Shown one piece after another: positions 10,824-23,300 of a DNA stretch of 64,000 bases; positions within the stretch are counted from its first letter, which is position 1; every line of letters starts with the position of its first letter. The stretch is from NCBI GenBank assembly GCA_030761205.1, contig JAULJL010000018.1, positions 12,296,501-12,360,500 of the forward strand. The letters run 5' to 3'. The notes beneath the pieces were generated by a model that had not been told where the DNA came from, ran no database searches, and worked only from the letters and a program-made list of their open reading frames with translations. Source of the stretch: Fremontodendron californicum (taxonomy: Eukaryota; Streptophyta; Magnoliopsida; Malvales; Malvaceae). A program made the translations under genes and the position numbers.

Positions 10824-13800
10824 TGTCATAACAGTTTTTTCAATCGTTAGACGATTTTTTTAAAAACGCAAATGGAGGGAGTCGCCACCAATCTTTTTTG
10901 TTTAGGTGTGATTGGTCACCTACTAAAATGTATCTTTGAAAAAGAATTTTAAAATTAATTAAAACCTTTTAAAAAGACAACTTTGAAGTCCGCGATTGAA
11001 AACCAGAGAAAAATCATGACGGGTTCGAGAGTACGGTTACATATGGGGAAGGTATTAGCACCATTACGACGCCTCTTAAAAATATGGTACAATTTAATCA
11101 TGTGTTATCCTTTAATCTTGATAAAACGATTTTAATTTTGATATTTAAAAATAATTCCCATAATTCTCTTTATTGCAATTTTTGTATTTCTAAAAAACGA
11201 ATCGTTTTATTTAGGAATAAAATAAAAATCATTGGCATCGAGAACCTTCTCCAAATTCTCCAGCATCTAGGCAGAATTTGGGAAGAGTTTCCTCGTTTTC
11301 GAATTTACATAATATTCCTCTAAATCAAATAATGTTCCTTTGTAAACAACAATTGTTCAAAATCCTCCAACGTCTAGGCAGGATACCAATATTTGTTTTT
11401 ACTTGGAATATTATTTTATTTTGTTTCGTAGGATCCTTTTAAAACTCTCGGTTTTCCTTTTTTTTTTTTTAATATAATGAAGTGCGATATGCAATGAATA
11501 AACGGAATAAGTGATAATAATGAATGAGCATATACAGAAGAATAAAGAGTAATAATTTAAACAATGAATTGGCTGGTTTTAGAAATAAATTTTCATTTGA
11601 GTGATGATAAGAATTTTCGATGTGAGAGGTTTCCCAAATTTTTCATCATCTAGGTGGACTTGGAGAAGATCTCTACATTTGAAAATTCTTACCCCGGTGC
11701 TTAGAACTGACGTATTACCATTCTCTTTTTTTTTTTAAAAATATATAATAATATGGAAAATGAATTAATTTAATCATAAAATGGGATATTTTATTTTTTT
11801 AAGGGGCAATACGAGAACACTCGATGTGAGATCTTTACCAAATTCTCCACCGTCTAGGTTGAATTTGAAGAAGATCTCTACAATAGAAAGTCCTCGTTAT
11901 AATTACATTATTATTATTATTCAAGAAAAATTATTAAGATTTTTTTTATAAAACTTTTAGTCGCGATTTGTGTTGCGTAACATGTTATAAGATGAACGAA
12001 TAGATTAAAATGATAACCAATGGTAAATAGATAAGCATGGATAAATAAATGTCATGACGAATTGACCAAAAATATATATCTTTTTATATTTTATATTTAT
12101 ATATATATATATATATTTACTTTTTAGAAATAAAACACGAACCCTCGATATATGTGAGAGCCTTCCCAAATTCCCCAACGTCTAGATGGAATTTGAAAAG
12201 GATCTCCATACTTAAAAGTTCTTGTAATGAACCCTAAAGTGACCATATTCTTATTTTATAAAAATATTGGGATTTTTCCAACACCTAGGCAAGAATCCGT
12301 AAATTATTATTATTACTTTTTTTTAGTATATTATCTTATACAATGTTGAGCAAATTATTTTTTATTACTGCATTTTATTTTTTTCTAAAAATTCACATCC
12401 TCATTATATATATTTTTTTTATCAAGAAGAAAAATAAAGTAAAATGTGTGCGACATGACACATAACCAAAACATATTTTATTTAATCTTTTTACTTCCCA
12501 TTTTAATTTTTATAAAAGAACTTCGTTATATTTATTATTCATTTTAATAAATTTTTAATATTTTGATAAAAAATAAAGATATATATATGTGTTTGCAAGA
12601 AACATGATTGAATATTTATTTTTATTACCTATTCATTTTCTTCCTTTTTTTTATTTCTATATATATATATATGTGTGTGTGTCCTGAGTTTTTTTTTTTA
12701 AAAAAGAAAATAAATAAATAAATATATATATATATATATATCCATGTAATAACAAACAAGTAGGCCATCATGCAATAAAGGGCTTAAAGGTTAAAATTCA
12801 TACCCAAGCAGGCTAATGTGCCTAGGCCCAACGTGGAAGGTCCAAGAGCCCAAGAGAAGGATGGTGGCTGGCGGGTCAGACCAGCTCCAGCTGGGTCAGG
12901 GGTCGGTTGTTGGCCCCCCTTTTTTTTTTTTTTTTCTTTCTTCCTGGCCTCGGCTACATCTAGGTTGGACCCTCAATGGGTCGGGGCGCGAACCCACGCG
13001 TGGGTCATTTTGACCTACTCCATTTTTTTTGTTTTCTTTTCCTCCAAAAAGGCGTCGTTTTGACACCCTATTTAAACCCCTTATTTCTTTTCTTTTTTTT
13101 CACTTTCTCTTTTCATTCTCTCTCTACTCTTCCAAAATGCTCTCCCTTCTTCTTAAACTGGTAGCCACCAAACCTAGATTTCGGCGGTGGTCCGCAGTAC
13201 CGGACATCATCCCACCATCGATGGTCGGACATCGTTCTCCTCAAAACTTCTCACCCGAGGTGGTTTCGACCCCTTCTTTTCGATTTTGGGCTTCGTTTTG
13301 CCCGAATCTTAGCCAAAACCCCTGAATCTAAGAAAATATCCCGTGACCTACAACCTCAGATTCGCCGCAACCAGTCGTCGAGTCGAGCTCAGACTCTCAC
13401 CAACCTCTCTCCTAGCTCCGATCTATCCCTTGGCCATTCCGTTTTCCCTTGAGGGTCCCCCAAACCCTATGAACCTCAAGAACCCAAAACCTTGTTTTTT
13501 GTCTGATTTTTTTTTGTTGTTTTTTTTTTTATTTTTTTGGTTTGTGTTTTCTGTCTTGTGGTGGTTGTTGCTGATGATGTGTGGAGGTGAGTGGATTGTT
13601 GTAAGGCTCGGTTGAGGATGGTGATTTCGAATGGGGGGTGAGAGCCGAGAGTCCTTGGTTTTTTTTTTGGGGGTTTTTTATGGTAATGTGGTGCAAGTGG
13701 CAAGGGGGATTGCTTGCAGGGAGGGTAGCGTGTGTAAGGGTGCTGCTAGGTGGCGCCCATTTTTTTTTTGTTTTCTTTTCCTCCAAAACGACGCCGTTTT

Positions 13801-14735
13801 GGCACCCTATTTAAACCCCTTATTTCTTATTTCTTTTTTTCACCTTTCTCTTTTCACTCTCTCTTTACTCTTCCAAAATGCTATCCCTTCTCTCTAAACT
13901 TCTTCAACCGGCAGCCACCAAACCCAGATTCCAACGGTGGTCCGCTGTACCGACCACCGTCCCGTCGTCGGTGGTCGGACATCGTTCTGCTCCAAACTTC
14001 ACACCCGAGGTGGTTTTGATCCTCTCTTTTCAATTTTGGGCTTCGTTTTGCCCGAATCTTAGCTGAAACCCCTGAATCTAAGAAAATATCCCGCGACCTA
14101 AAACCTCAGATCCGCCACAACCCGCCGTCGAGTTGAGCTCAAACTCTCATCAACCTCTCTCCTAGCCCCGATCTATCCCTTGGTCATTCGATTTTCCCTT
14201 GAGGGTCCCCAAACCTTATGAACCTTAAGACCCCAAAACCTTGTTTTCTGTCTGATTTTTTTTTTTTGTTGGTATTTTTGTTTTTGGTTTGAGTTTTCTG
14301 TCTTGTGGTGGAGGTGAGTGGATTTTTGTGAGGCTCGGTTGAGGATGGTGGTCTCGAATGGGGGGTGAGAACTGAGAGTCCTTGGGTTTTTTTGGGGGGG
14401 GGGGGTTTAATGGTCATGTGGTGCAAGTGGCAGGGGTTGCTTGTAGGGAGGGTGGCATGTGTGGGGATGCTACTAGGTGGGGTGAGTGAGGGGAAGGTTT
14501 AGTAGTGGACAGTGGTGTAGTGGTAGGGTAGTGGCAAAGGGCTATTAGGCAGCAATAGGGGTAAGGGTGCTTGCATAGCAGGCTACTTGCTGCCTGGTTT
14601 GGGCCAAGAGGGCCTGGTGACCTATTATCCTGGATGGCTCGGTGCCTAGCCTGCTAGGGGGAAGGGGTCCTATCGGGCCCCGCAAATGGTCTGGGTCCAA
14701 CTCGGGTTTGACCCAGATTAAAATTGGTTGCTACA
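10824..14735 (-). mobile_element. Long Tat/Ogre-type LTR, probably a solo LTR
   Basis: On the - strand the sequence starts TGTAGCAACC at 14735 and ends near TATGACA at 10824, TG...CA like the LTRs at 31323 and 53870. Its last 250 bp share their conserved blocks (GGAGTCGCCACCAAT, AGGTGTGAxxxxTCACC, GGTTCGxGAGT, a TTAGCACC block). Upstream are several spaced copies of a CCAAATTCTCCA-x-CGTCTAGG word (11237, 11350, 11625, 11835, 12160, 12265), equivalent to the 'frame' repeats of the other LTRs. Flanking CATAT (10819) and CACAT (14736) could be a decayed target duplication. No interior coding region borders either side, so a solo LTR is likely. Confidence 0.6.
13021..14482. repeat. Tandem duplication of about 0.74 kb inside the LTR
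   Basis: 13021-13758 and 13759-14482 are two head-to-tail copies. Each opens with a T-run and TTTTCTTTTCCTCCAAAA, then a CGxCGTTTTGxCACCCTATTTAAACCCC block, and closes with GCTGCTAGGTGG or GCTACTAGGTGG. They match closely through a GC-richer stretch (GTGGTCCGCxGTACCG). Each carries a TATTTAAA word followed by pyrimidine-rich sequence on the + strand, opposite to the LTR direction. The several 60-98-residue frames here are not supported as genes. Confidence 0.8.
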
Positions 14736-16014
14736 CACATTATATATATATATATATATGAGGTGGAATTTATTTATAATAGTGTAAAATTAATTTAGTT
14801 TTATATGCTTTTATAATTTTTTATACGATTTATATTTGTTTAATTTGACCGCTATATTTCATGTTTTATTCATGTCGATCGTGCATGCCAAATTTTTAGT
14901 AAATTAAATTTTTTTAACTATTTGTTCGATGTAAAATAAAAAATAAAAAATTCAACCGTTAAATATATATATATATATAATACGGTATTCTTGATCGAAA
15001 TGATACAAATTTATTTGATTATCTAAAAAATTGTTAAAATTTGAAAGTCCAAACTAGATAACCAAATATTAATATAAAAAAAGTTGCATATTTCTTCCAT
15101 AAATCTTATTCTATAAATAAATTTAAAGCTCTTAATAGGGTTTCATGCATAACAAAATAATAATAACTACAACAAACAATTCTTTTAATATTACCATGGC
15201 CATCCCTAACGGTTTGGTCACAATTCTTTGATATAACAAAGATAAACAATTCTTTGATATAAAATGGCTTGTAGTTTTCGAAGTTACAAAAATTAGAATG
15301 TTGATCACAAACTCATCAAACTCATCGAAGTTACTACAATCTCATATAATTTTTTTTTTCTTTTTTTCTTTTGTTATATAATTAAGCATATTAATTATGT
15401 ACTCGTGGATAATTGTCTACTTTATCAAATACTACCCATAATTATACACAGTAACTTCAATTTCAGCTTATTATGAAATTGACGTTATTAAATTGAAAAA
15501 ATCGTTTAATTTTTTTTTTTTCGCATGGAACAAATTGCATTTTATTTCTTGCATACGTCTCCAAAATGTATTAGTTCTAATGTATATATAGGTTTATGTG
15601 CTTTCCCACCCCGTTGGTTATTTTTTTTTTGGTTAATTTTTAAAGCATTTTCATCGATATTTTTCAATCCATTTTCATCCTCACAAGATAAGGAAAGTAA
15701 ATTTCCTTAATGTTTATTAATATTTTCCCTTCCTCAAATTTTCTAGGAGCAAATAAGGCAAGGAAAAGGCTAGGAGGTAATTAATCATGTTGAATAGTTA
15801 GTTAATTAATTACTAATGACCGAAGAAAGACTTGATAAACTATTTTTATTATTATATTTACCTAATTAAAGTGGTAAGAAAAATTCAACCCTTAATACCT
15901 TGTTCAAAGATAATTGCCAAAATCTATTAAAAAAACAAAGATAATTGCCAAAACAAAATGAATCAGTCAACACATCATTAATATAAAGTATTATGTCAGA
16001 GTCTAGACCTAATC
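14736..16014. other. AT-rich intergenic sequence upstream of the cyclase gene
   Basis: Contains (TA)n runs at about 14741-14759 and 14964-14979 and poly(T) stretches near 15350 and 15510. No gene, RNA or element with defined ends was recognised. Confidence 0.5.
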
Positions 16015-16322
16015 AAAGGTAGGGTAGCCCATTCAGCCCGACAAACTCGGCTCGGGCCAAGTTTGGATAAGAGTATTTGTAATTCGAGTCGGTCCAATCT
16101 GGTCCGAATTACTATTCAACAATTAAAAAATATTTTTTTATTTAAATTTAATTATAAAATATATATAAACATTAATATAAAAATGATTTTTTTAATATTT
16201 TAATAGTTTATAAACAATGAAATGGACTTATGGGCCAGCCCAAGACGGATCCGAAAAGGGCTTACGTAAGGAAAAATATTTTTTTCGGATCTAAATCTGG
16301 ACCGGCCCATAAACACCTCTAT
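16015..16322. repeat. Dispersed AT-rich repeat, family R1, copy 2
   Basis: The ends are GC-richer (CAGCCCGAC and CTCGGGCC on the left, GGACCGGCCCATAA on the right). The AT core with TTTTTTAATATTTTAATAG and the ACAATGAAATGGAC block match 42948-43195 in inverted orientation and 9630-9860 in direct orientation. It sits about 420 bp upstream of the TATA-like box of the cyclase gene. Confidence 0.6.
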
Positions 16323-16741
16323 GTCATACACAATTAAAGAACATATACATCAACCATATTTAACTGACAATGAATTTCATTTTGTTAGTAATTAGTAAAC
16401 CAAAAGAAAAATAATAAATCAACAATTAATGTAGTTAAAATTTCTTTTCCTTTAAAAAAAAAAATCTATTTAAATTTAGTGGTAAAGGAGCAAGATAATT
16501 AATTAACCTGTTAGTTTACGACAGCAATGGTAGCTCACAAATTAAAGTAATATTAAACCACACCTAATTAAATTTCCTGTGAAAGTTCCAAGACAATCTT
16601 TTCCTTTTACTAGTTCATGAGTAATTGGTAGCCATATTTTAATTTTAATAGCAAGTCTTTGTAACACACTGACTTCAACCACGAAAAGTTGGAAAAAAGG
16701 AATATAATTAAGTAAGCCAGTGTGGGTTACCGTCTTATGTC

Positions 16742-16750
16742 TATATAAAT
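16742..16750 (+). promoter_or_regulatory. TATA-like box of the cyclase gene
   Basis: TATATAAAT lies about 615 bp upstream of the start codon in otherwise pyrimidine-rich sequence, which suits a core promoter with transcription starting near 16775. That would leave a leader of about 590 nt, long enough that a leader intron is possible. AG acceptor-like sites occur near 17252 and 17334, but the sequence alone does not decide. No other TATA box closer to the ATG looks better. Confidence 0.45.
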
Positions 16751-17362
16751 CATTGTTCCGTCTTCCTTTTGCTTGCACCCAAAAATCATAAGCTTAGTTT
16801 CCTGCCCTTAAGTTTCAGGTTCAGGAAACAAACTCATCCTGTTTTTCTTCACCAAATCTTTTTTGAGTATTGCAAAGATCATAAAAGTTTCTGCAGATAT
16901 TTCCCCTTCTGTTGTTGACAAGTGCTCTGATCAGGTTGATTCCAAAATCTAATATTTCTTGTTTGCTTGTTCCATGTTACAGCTGCTTTCTCCTAATATA
17001 TTTTCACTTCATGTTTATCTCCCAACCGGTTTTATTGAAAGAGCTGTCATGGGAAAAAAAACCTCAGCTGTATTAAACATCAGATTCCAATGAATTTTTT
17101 GGTTGCTTCTTATAAGATATAAGAGAAACCATAAGCATACAATTTGCAAAAGTTTCATCGGGAAAACTTGCTGTTTATGTGAGGTTTTCCAATTACGTAT
17201 CCAACTTATTTACAGCAAATTATCCGTGTTTCATTCAAATAAACTTTGCAGTTTTTGATGTTATATCCTGATATATTTATCTCCATGAAACAGTGCCAAG
17301 TGTTGTACTTCATCATCTCTCACATTATCAACAGTAGTAGCTCCGTTTTGATTTAGAAGAGA

Positions 17363-20300
17363 ATGTGGAAACTTAAGACTGCAGAGGGTGTAGATGGCCC
17401 ATACTTGTACAGCACAAACAACTACGTCGGCAGACAAACCTGGGAATTCAACGCTGACGCTGGTTCCCCTGAAGAGCGAGCCGAGGTTGAAGAGGCTCGC
17501 CAAAATTTCTACAAAAACCGCTTCCAAGTCAAGCCTAGTGGCGACCTCCTTTGGCGTATGCAGGTATTTATCGTCTCTCTCTCTCTCTCTCTCTCTTTTA
17601 ACGAGAATTTTCATGCCTGATCGATTTGCAAACCATATATAAACAACACCAATGAATTTGGATTTTGTTCAACCGTTTTAATTACTAATAAAAGCTTTTT
17701 CATTTTTGGGAGCAAAATTAAAGAACCTGTTTTTCTCATAACTTCCATGTCAAAGGATTGTTATTGTTACGGCATCTAAATGTTTTTTCGATTTAAATTC
17801 CCATTTTGTCGTTTTTAGTTGATTTTTGGTTTCAAATATATATATATTTTGGGACTTTCAGGTATATGTCTGTCATGACAATGCCTTAAACTAAAGGCCA
17901 AAAGATACGGTCTAGTATTTGCTTTTTGGTGGCAAAGAATTAATTGTTGTAATAATAACGATAAGAAGCCAACAGTTTATTATTATTATTATTATTATTT
18001 TTTTATGTTCTGAACCCTGAATCCTACAAGAAATTCCTTCCTTCCTTTGTCTTTTTTACATTTTTCACTACTTTTTATGTAAGCTTTATTAATTTGAATT
18101 AGCATTTTTTTTTCTTTTTTTAAATTTTTAAAATTTTCTCGTGGACCTCTATTGGCAACCCGGTAATGCAATATTCTCTCACAATTGGGACCGACCAAAT
18201 AAACTAGAGGGGATTATATGAAGCTTCTCTTCTGACTTCGATTAGATAGCTTTTAGCTAGTCAAGTGTCGATTTTTTTTTCTTTTATTTATATCCCACTT
18301 GAGGATTGAAATTTGATCCCTTCCCATCTTCTTTCTTTCATTCAAAGTGGTTTTCAGTTAAAACATTTTTTGGTACATAAATAATCGTAGCTTCAAGAAA
18401 AGGAAGAGAAAAAAGATTATGCAAGTTCTGAGATTTAACCTCAAATCTGCAATATTCCATCTTAAAGGTGAAAACATGGTCAATTGAATCAAACTCAAAG
18501 TCGTTTTCAGCTAAAACTTCACACTAACTCTTCTTCATAATTTTTTTATTTTTTAAATTTTATACAGTAATTTCTCTGGTTGAAGGGTTCAAATTATATT
18601 TTAAGATGTGAAGCATATGGATATTCTTACTACTTGTTATGAAAATAGGTTAAATCTGAGGGCTTTTTCTTATTTTTCTCCAAACTACTAAACAAGGCAA
18701 CTATTTCATCTCAAAAATGGAAAAATGGTGAATTAAATCTCTTTTACAATGTCCATTCTTATTTTTATTATTATTATCTTTAAAAGTCCAATGTTTAAAC
18801 GTAAAAGGAAAAAGATAGTATTATGAATTTATGATTAGTCATTTGGCATAAAGTAATAGACACGCTTATGCCGATTTCAATGACAAATTAAAATACATGG
18901 CACGAAAGCAGGAAATAAAACTTTGAACGGAAAAACAGGGGAAAACGTAAACTCTTTCTTTGTTGTGCCAAGCTTAAGTAGTTTCCAAATCAAATAGTAG
19001 AAATAAAAAAAAATGTCTGGGTCTTGCATATTGGGTCTGCCCTATTTTTTGTTTTTATTATGAGTAGTCTATTTTTTTTAATATTTTGACATATGTTTTT
19101 TTTTTTAAATTCATATATCAAATATCATATAAATAAGCAAGTAAATTTTAAGTGTAGGTAAACATGATTGATTTGGAATTCAATGTTTAGTTCAGTTTAT
19201 TCATGTAGTCATTTTTAAGAGATGACATTTAACAGATCTAGAATTCAAATCTCAGCATTTAAAATCACTTTCCCTATCTTAAGTGGCCTCTTTTGTAAAA
19301 AAAAAGTGATTGATTTGTATAAAAAAAAACTTTTATTTCAAAATATGATTTTTTTTTTTAAATTCTTTCAACTTTTAATATCTCTCTCAAAAAAAAAAAA
19401 AAAAAAAAGAGAAAAAGTCTAAATTGAGAGGGGTAAGTAAGTGAAATGTTTTTGGTGTGGGATGAGACTTGAGTCAGATGAAACTTGAGTCATAAAAAGA
19501 GGGGAATGGCAAAAGTGGCGAAACCGGGAAAAAGGAGGAAATAGCGACGACTTGGAAAGTTTTAGGCATCCAACAACTTTCTACGAGGAAGCTCTCATCA
19601 TATGCATGTTTCTCATGGATTTTCTGTTTACATTCACTTTGTTAGGCTTGCTTCCAACATTTTCAGACTTTTATTTATAGCTCCTATTCCTGACTATTAA
19701 TGGACGGGCCGCCTGTCAAAACTTTTTTATTTTCTTTATTTAGATTCGAATCGAATCGGATTTGAATCAATTCAAAATTTTATATTATTATTTAAAAAAA
19801 TAAAAATTATAATATTAATATTCATAATTAAACTTAAATAAAAATAATTTTTATTAATAAATAATAATTCAAACCAAATCAATTCAATTCAAATTAAAAA
19901 AATATCTATGTTCAAACCCATCCTTAAACAAGTATATTCCTAACATCCTTAACCTTATCAAATCTTATACTCCACAAAACAAAAGCCTAAAAAAGTCCAA
20001 AACTTACATCCGTCAATACCGGGCCCATTCTATTTTGGTGATTTATGATAACAATCCCTAGCATAAAATTTCATTACCTTGTGCATGTTTATCCGGATTG
20101 AATATTTACCCCATTCAAAATTTCGAATCTCGGATCAATTAATTTAATTGTTAAATCATTCGGATCGATATTGATTTAAAAAATATTATAAATAAAATTA
20201 TAAATTATATAAATACTTTTACTAATTGTAAATTATATATAAAAATTAAAAATATTCATTATTATTTAGAAAATTTTAAAAAAAAAAACCTAAGTTTACA

Positions 20301-23300
20301 AAGATTTTTTTTTACTTTTGGTTTTATAATGCTTTTTATTTTTGAATTATTTTAGTGAAAATGATAAAAAAATTATTAATTATTATGCAAAAATTAAATT
20401 AGATATAATTTAAAAAATCATTTTTAAAAATTGTAGTGTTGAAAATAATTTGGTCATGCATATGATGAGTAGGTATAACTTATTCCAATTTGTTTGATTT
20501 AAAAAATTGCAGTTTCTGAGGGAAAAGAATTTCAAGCAAACTATACCAGCAGTGAAAATTGAAGATGGTGAGCAAATCACGTATGAGAAGGCCACAACAG
20601 CACTGAAGAGGGCTGTCGATTTCTTCTCAGCTTTGCAGGCTAGTGACGGTCATTGGCCCGCAGAAAATGCTGGTCCACTGTTTTTCCTTCCACCCTTGGT
20701 AACATTCCTTCACTGCTTTCATATTTAGCCCCATTGATTGGCCTTGTTAGTTAATAGTTAATAGTCCAAGCCCCATTGATTGGCCTTGTTAGTTAATAGT
20801 TAATAGTCCAAGCCCCATTGATTGCAGGTTTTCAGTATGTACATTACTGGACACCTTAGCACTGTATTCCCTGAAGAGCATTGTAGAGAAATCCTTCGTT
20901 ACATATACTACCATCAGGTACACATTCTAGATTTTGTTAATTATTATATATCCAAGTAAATTGAAGCATTTATATGAATCTGATGTCTTTTGTGTGATGC
21001 AGAATGAAGATGGTGGCTGGGGATTGCATATAGAAGGTCACAGCACCATGTTTTGTACAGCTCTTAGCTACATTTGCATGCGTATTCTTGGGGTAGGTCC
21101 CGATGGTGGACAGGACAATGCTTGTGCAAGAGCCCGCAAGTGGATTCTTGACCATGGCAGTGTCACTCACATGCCCTCTTGGGGAAAGACTTGGCTCTCG
21201 GTATGTATGATGCACATATTTCACAAATTGACCTTTAAAATTGACCCATATTGGGATAGAGAAAACCAAAGAAACTTTAGCAAGTACCTTGAATTAAGAA
21301 CGAATGATTGCTAATCATACAATGTTCTTTTTTCTGTAGATACTTGGTGTTTTTGACTGGTCTGGAAGTAACCCAATGCCCCCGGAGTTCTGGATGCTTC
21401 CTTCTTTCCTTCCTATGCATCCAGGTTTGCATGAATTAATTTCATTGCAGTAATATCAATTCATATATATCAATGAAGGGCAGCAATGAATCTAATTAAT
21501 ATTCAATTGGAACTTGTTAGACATTAAATTGAAACTGGCCAAGCACTTATTTTGAAATCCTCTGTTATTAACAGAGATTCCATTCCACCTTTCCTTGTTT
21601 GGTTTTGGTAATGCTATATTCCATTGTTTATCGGCTTTGATATTAATCTTAAATTCTTTTTCTTTCAAATGTGCAGCTAAAATGTGGTGCTACTGTCGTA
21701 TGGTTTACATGCCTATGTCATATCTATATGGCAAAAGGTTCGTCGGGCCAATCACACCTCTCATTGAACAATTGAGAGAAGAACTCTACCTTCAGCCTTA
21801 CAATGAAATTAAGTGGAAGAAAATACGCCATTTATGTGCGCCGGTAAGTTTATCTCTGTTGTGTACAAATTACAAACTCCAAAGGCTTTTGAGCCACACT
21901 ACAATTAAGTTCTTAAAACATTGACAAACAATTTGTTGTTACAGGAGGATGTCTACTATCCACATCCTCTGATTCAGGATCTGATGTGGGACAGTCTGTA
22001 TATATGTACCGAGCCTCTGCTTACTCGTTGGCCTTTTAACAAGTTGGTCAGAGAGAGGGCTCTCCAAGTAACAATGAAACACATCCATTATGAAGATGAA
22101 AATAGTAGATACATCACCATTGGTTGTGTGGAGAAGGTAATTTTACAATCATAGTTACTTGAAGGAAATAGGAATATTGAGGTTGTGCAAATTAAACCCT
22201 TTTATGGCTATTTGGTTACTAACGATCAAGTGGCATTGAATGGAATAGGTGTTATGCATGCTTGCTTGTTGGGCTGAAGAGCCAAATAGTGATTATTTTA
22301 AGAAACATCTTGCTCGAATCCCTGATTACCTTTGGGTTGCTGAAGATGGAATGAAGATGCAGGTTCGTGCACATTCATTCTCCAAAATAAACCTATTTAT
22401 TGATTAAATATATACTGATATAGTCAGTAACAATAATAGATCTTGCAAGGTTTGATTTTCCTTTAAAAAATCCTTTTAAGTGCTGATGTAACACATGATA
22501 CTGGTCTGCAGAGTTTTGGAAGCCAAGAGTGGGATACTGGTTTTGCTATTCAAGCTTTGCTTGCTACTAATCTCAGTGACGAAATTGGACCTGTACTCAA
22601 GAGAGGACATGACTTCATCAAGAAATCTCAGGTTTAATATTGGTTTCATAACTTTCATTCATCATAAAGTCATTTCCAATCTTCTTTTTTTTTTTTTGGT
22701 TCATTAAATAGCAATTGAGAATAATTGCAATCTTCTGCTTACAATTGACTAGGTCAAGGACAATCCTTCTGGTGACTTTAAGAAAATGCACCGTCACATT
22801 TCCAAGGGATCTTGGACTTTCTCTGATCAAGATCATGGATGGCAAGTTTCTGATTGCACTGCAGAAGGCTTGAAGGTAACCCATTTCTTTAGTTTTAGTC
22901 AAATGCATTAAAAAAAATTGAGTGATGCATCTATTCTATAAATTCATCTTGCCTTAACAATCCTCTATTTTGCAGTGTTGCCTGCTAATGTCCATGTTGC
23001 CACCAGAAATTGTTGGTGAGAAAATGGAACCTCAGCAGTTATATGATGCGGTCAATGTTCTGCTCTCTCTGCAGGTAACAATTTGCTCGCTCTACATTTT
23101 CAAGGATACCTTTCACTTATTTTTAAGTTGTCCGTTTATATAAGCTTCAAATGCTTCACTTCTTATAGAGCAAAAATGGAGGATTAGCTGCCTGGGAGCC
23201 AGCTGGAGCTCAAGAGTGGTTGGAAGTAAGTGCTTAAGCATTGAATTGCATCTGTTAATTTTGCCAGGAAAACCGTTAGATTATTAAACTCTTTTGTAGT

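Noticed and set aside
13029..14066. Several 60-98-residue frames (KRRRF...FKPLIS type) in duplicate
   Set aside because: They lie in the duplicated LTR segment. Both copies carry them because the DNA is duplicated, and no frame continues into a recognisable domain.
17261..17614. 117-residue - strand frame over cyclase exon 1
   Set aside because: It is the antisense shadow of exon 1 and the adjacent CT repeat.
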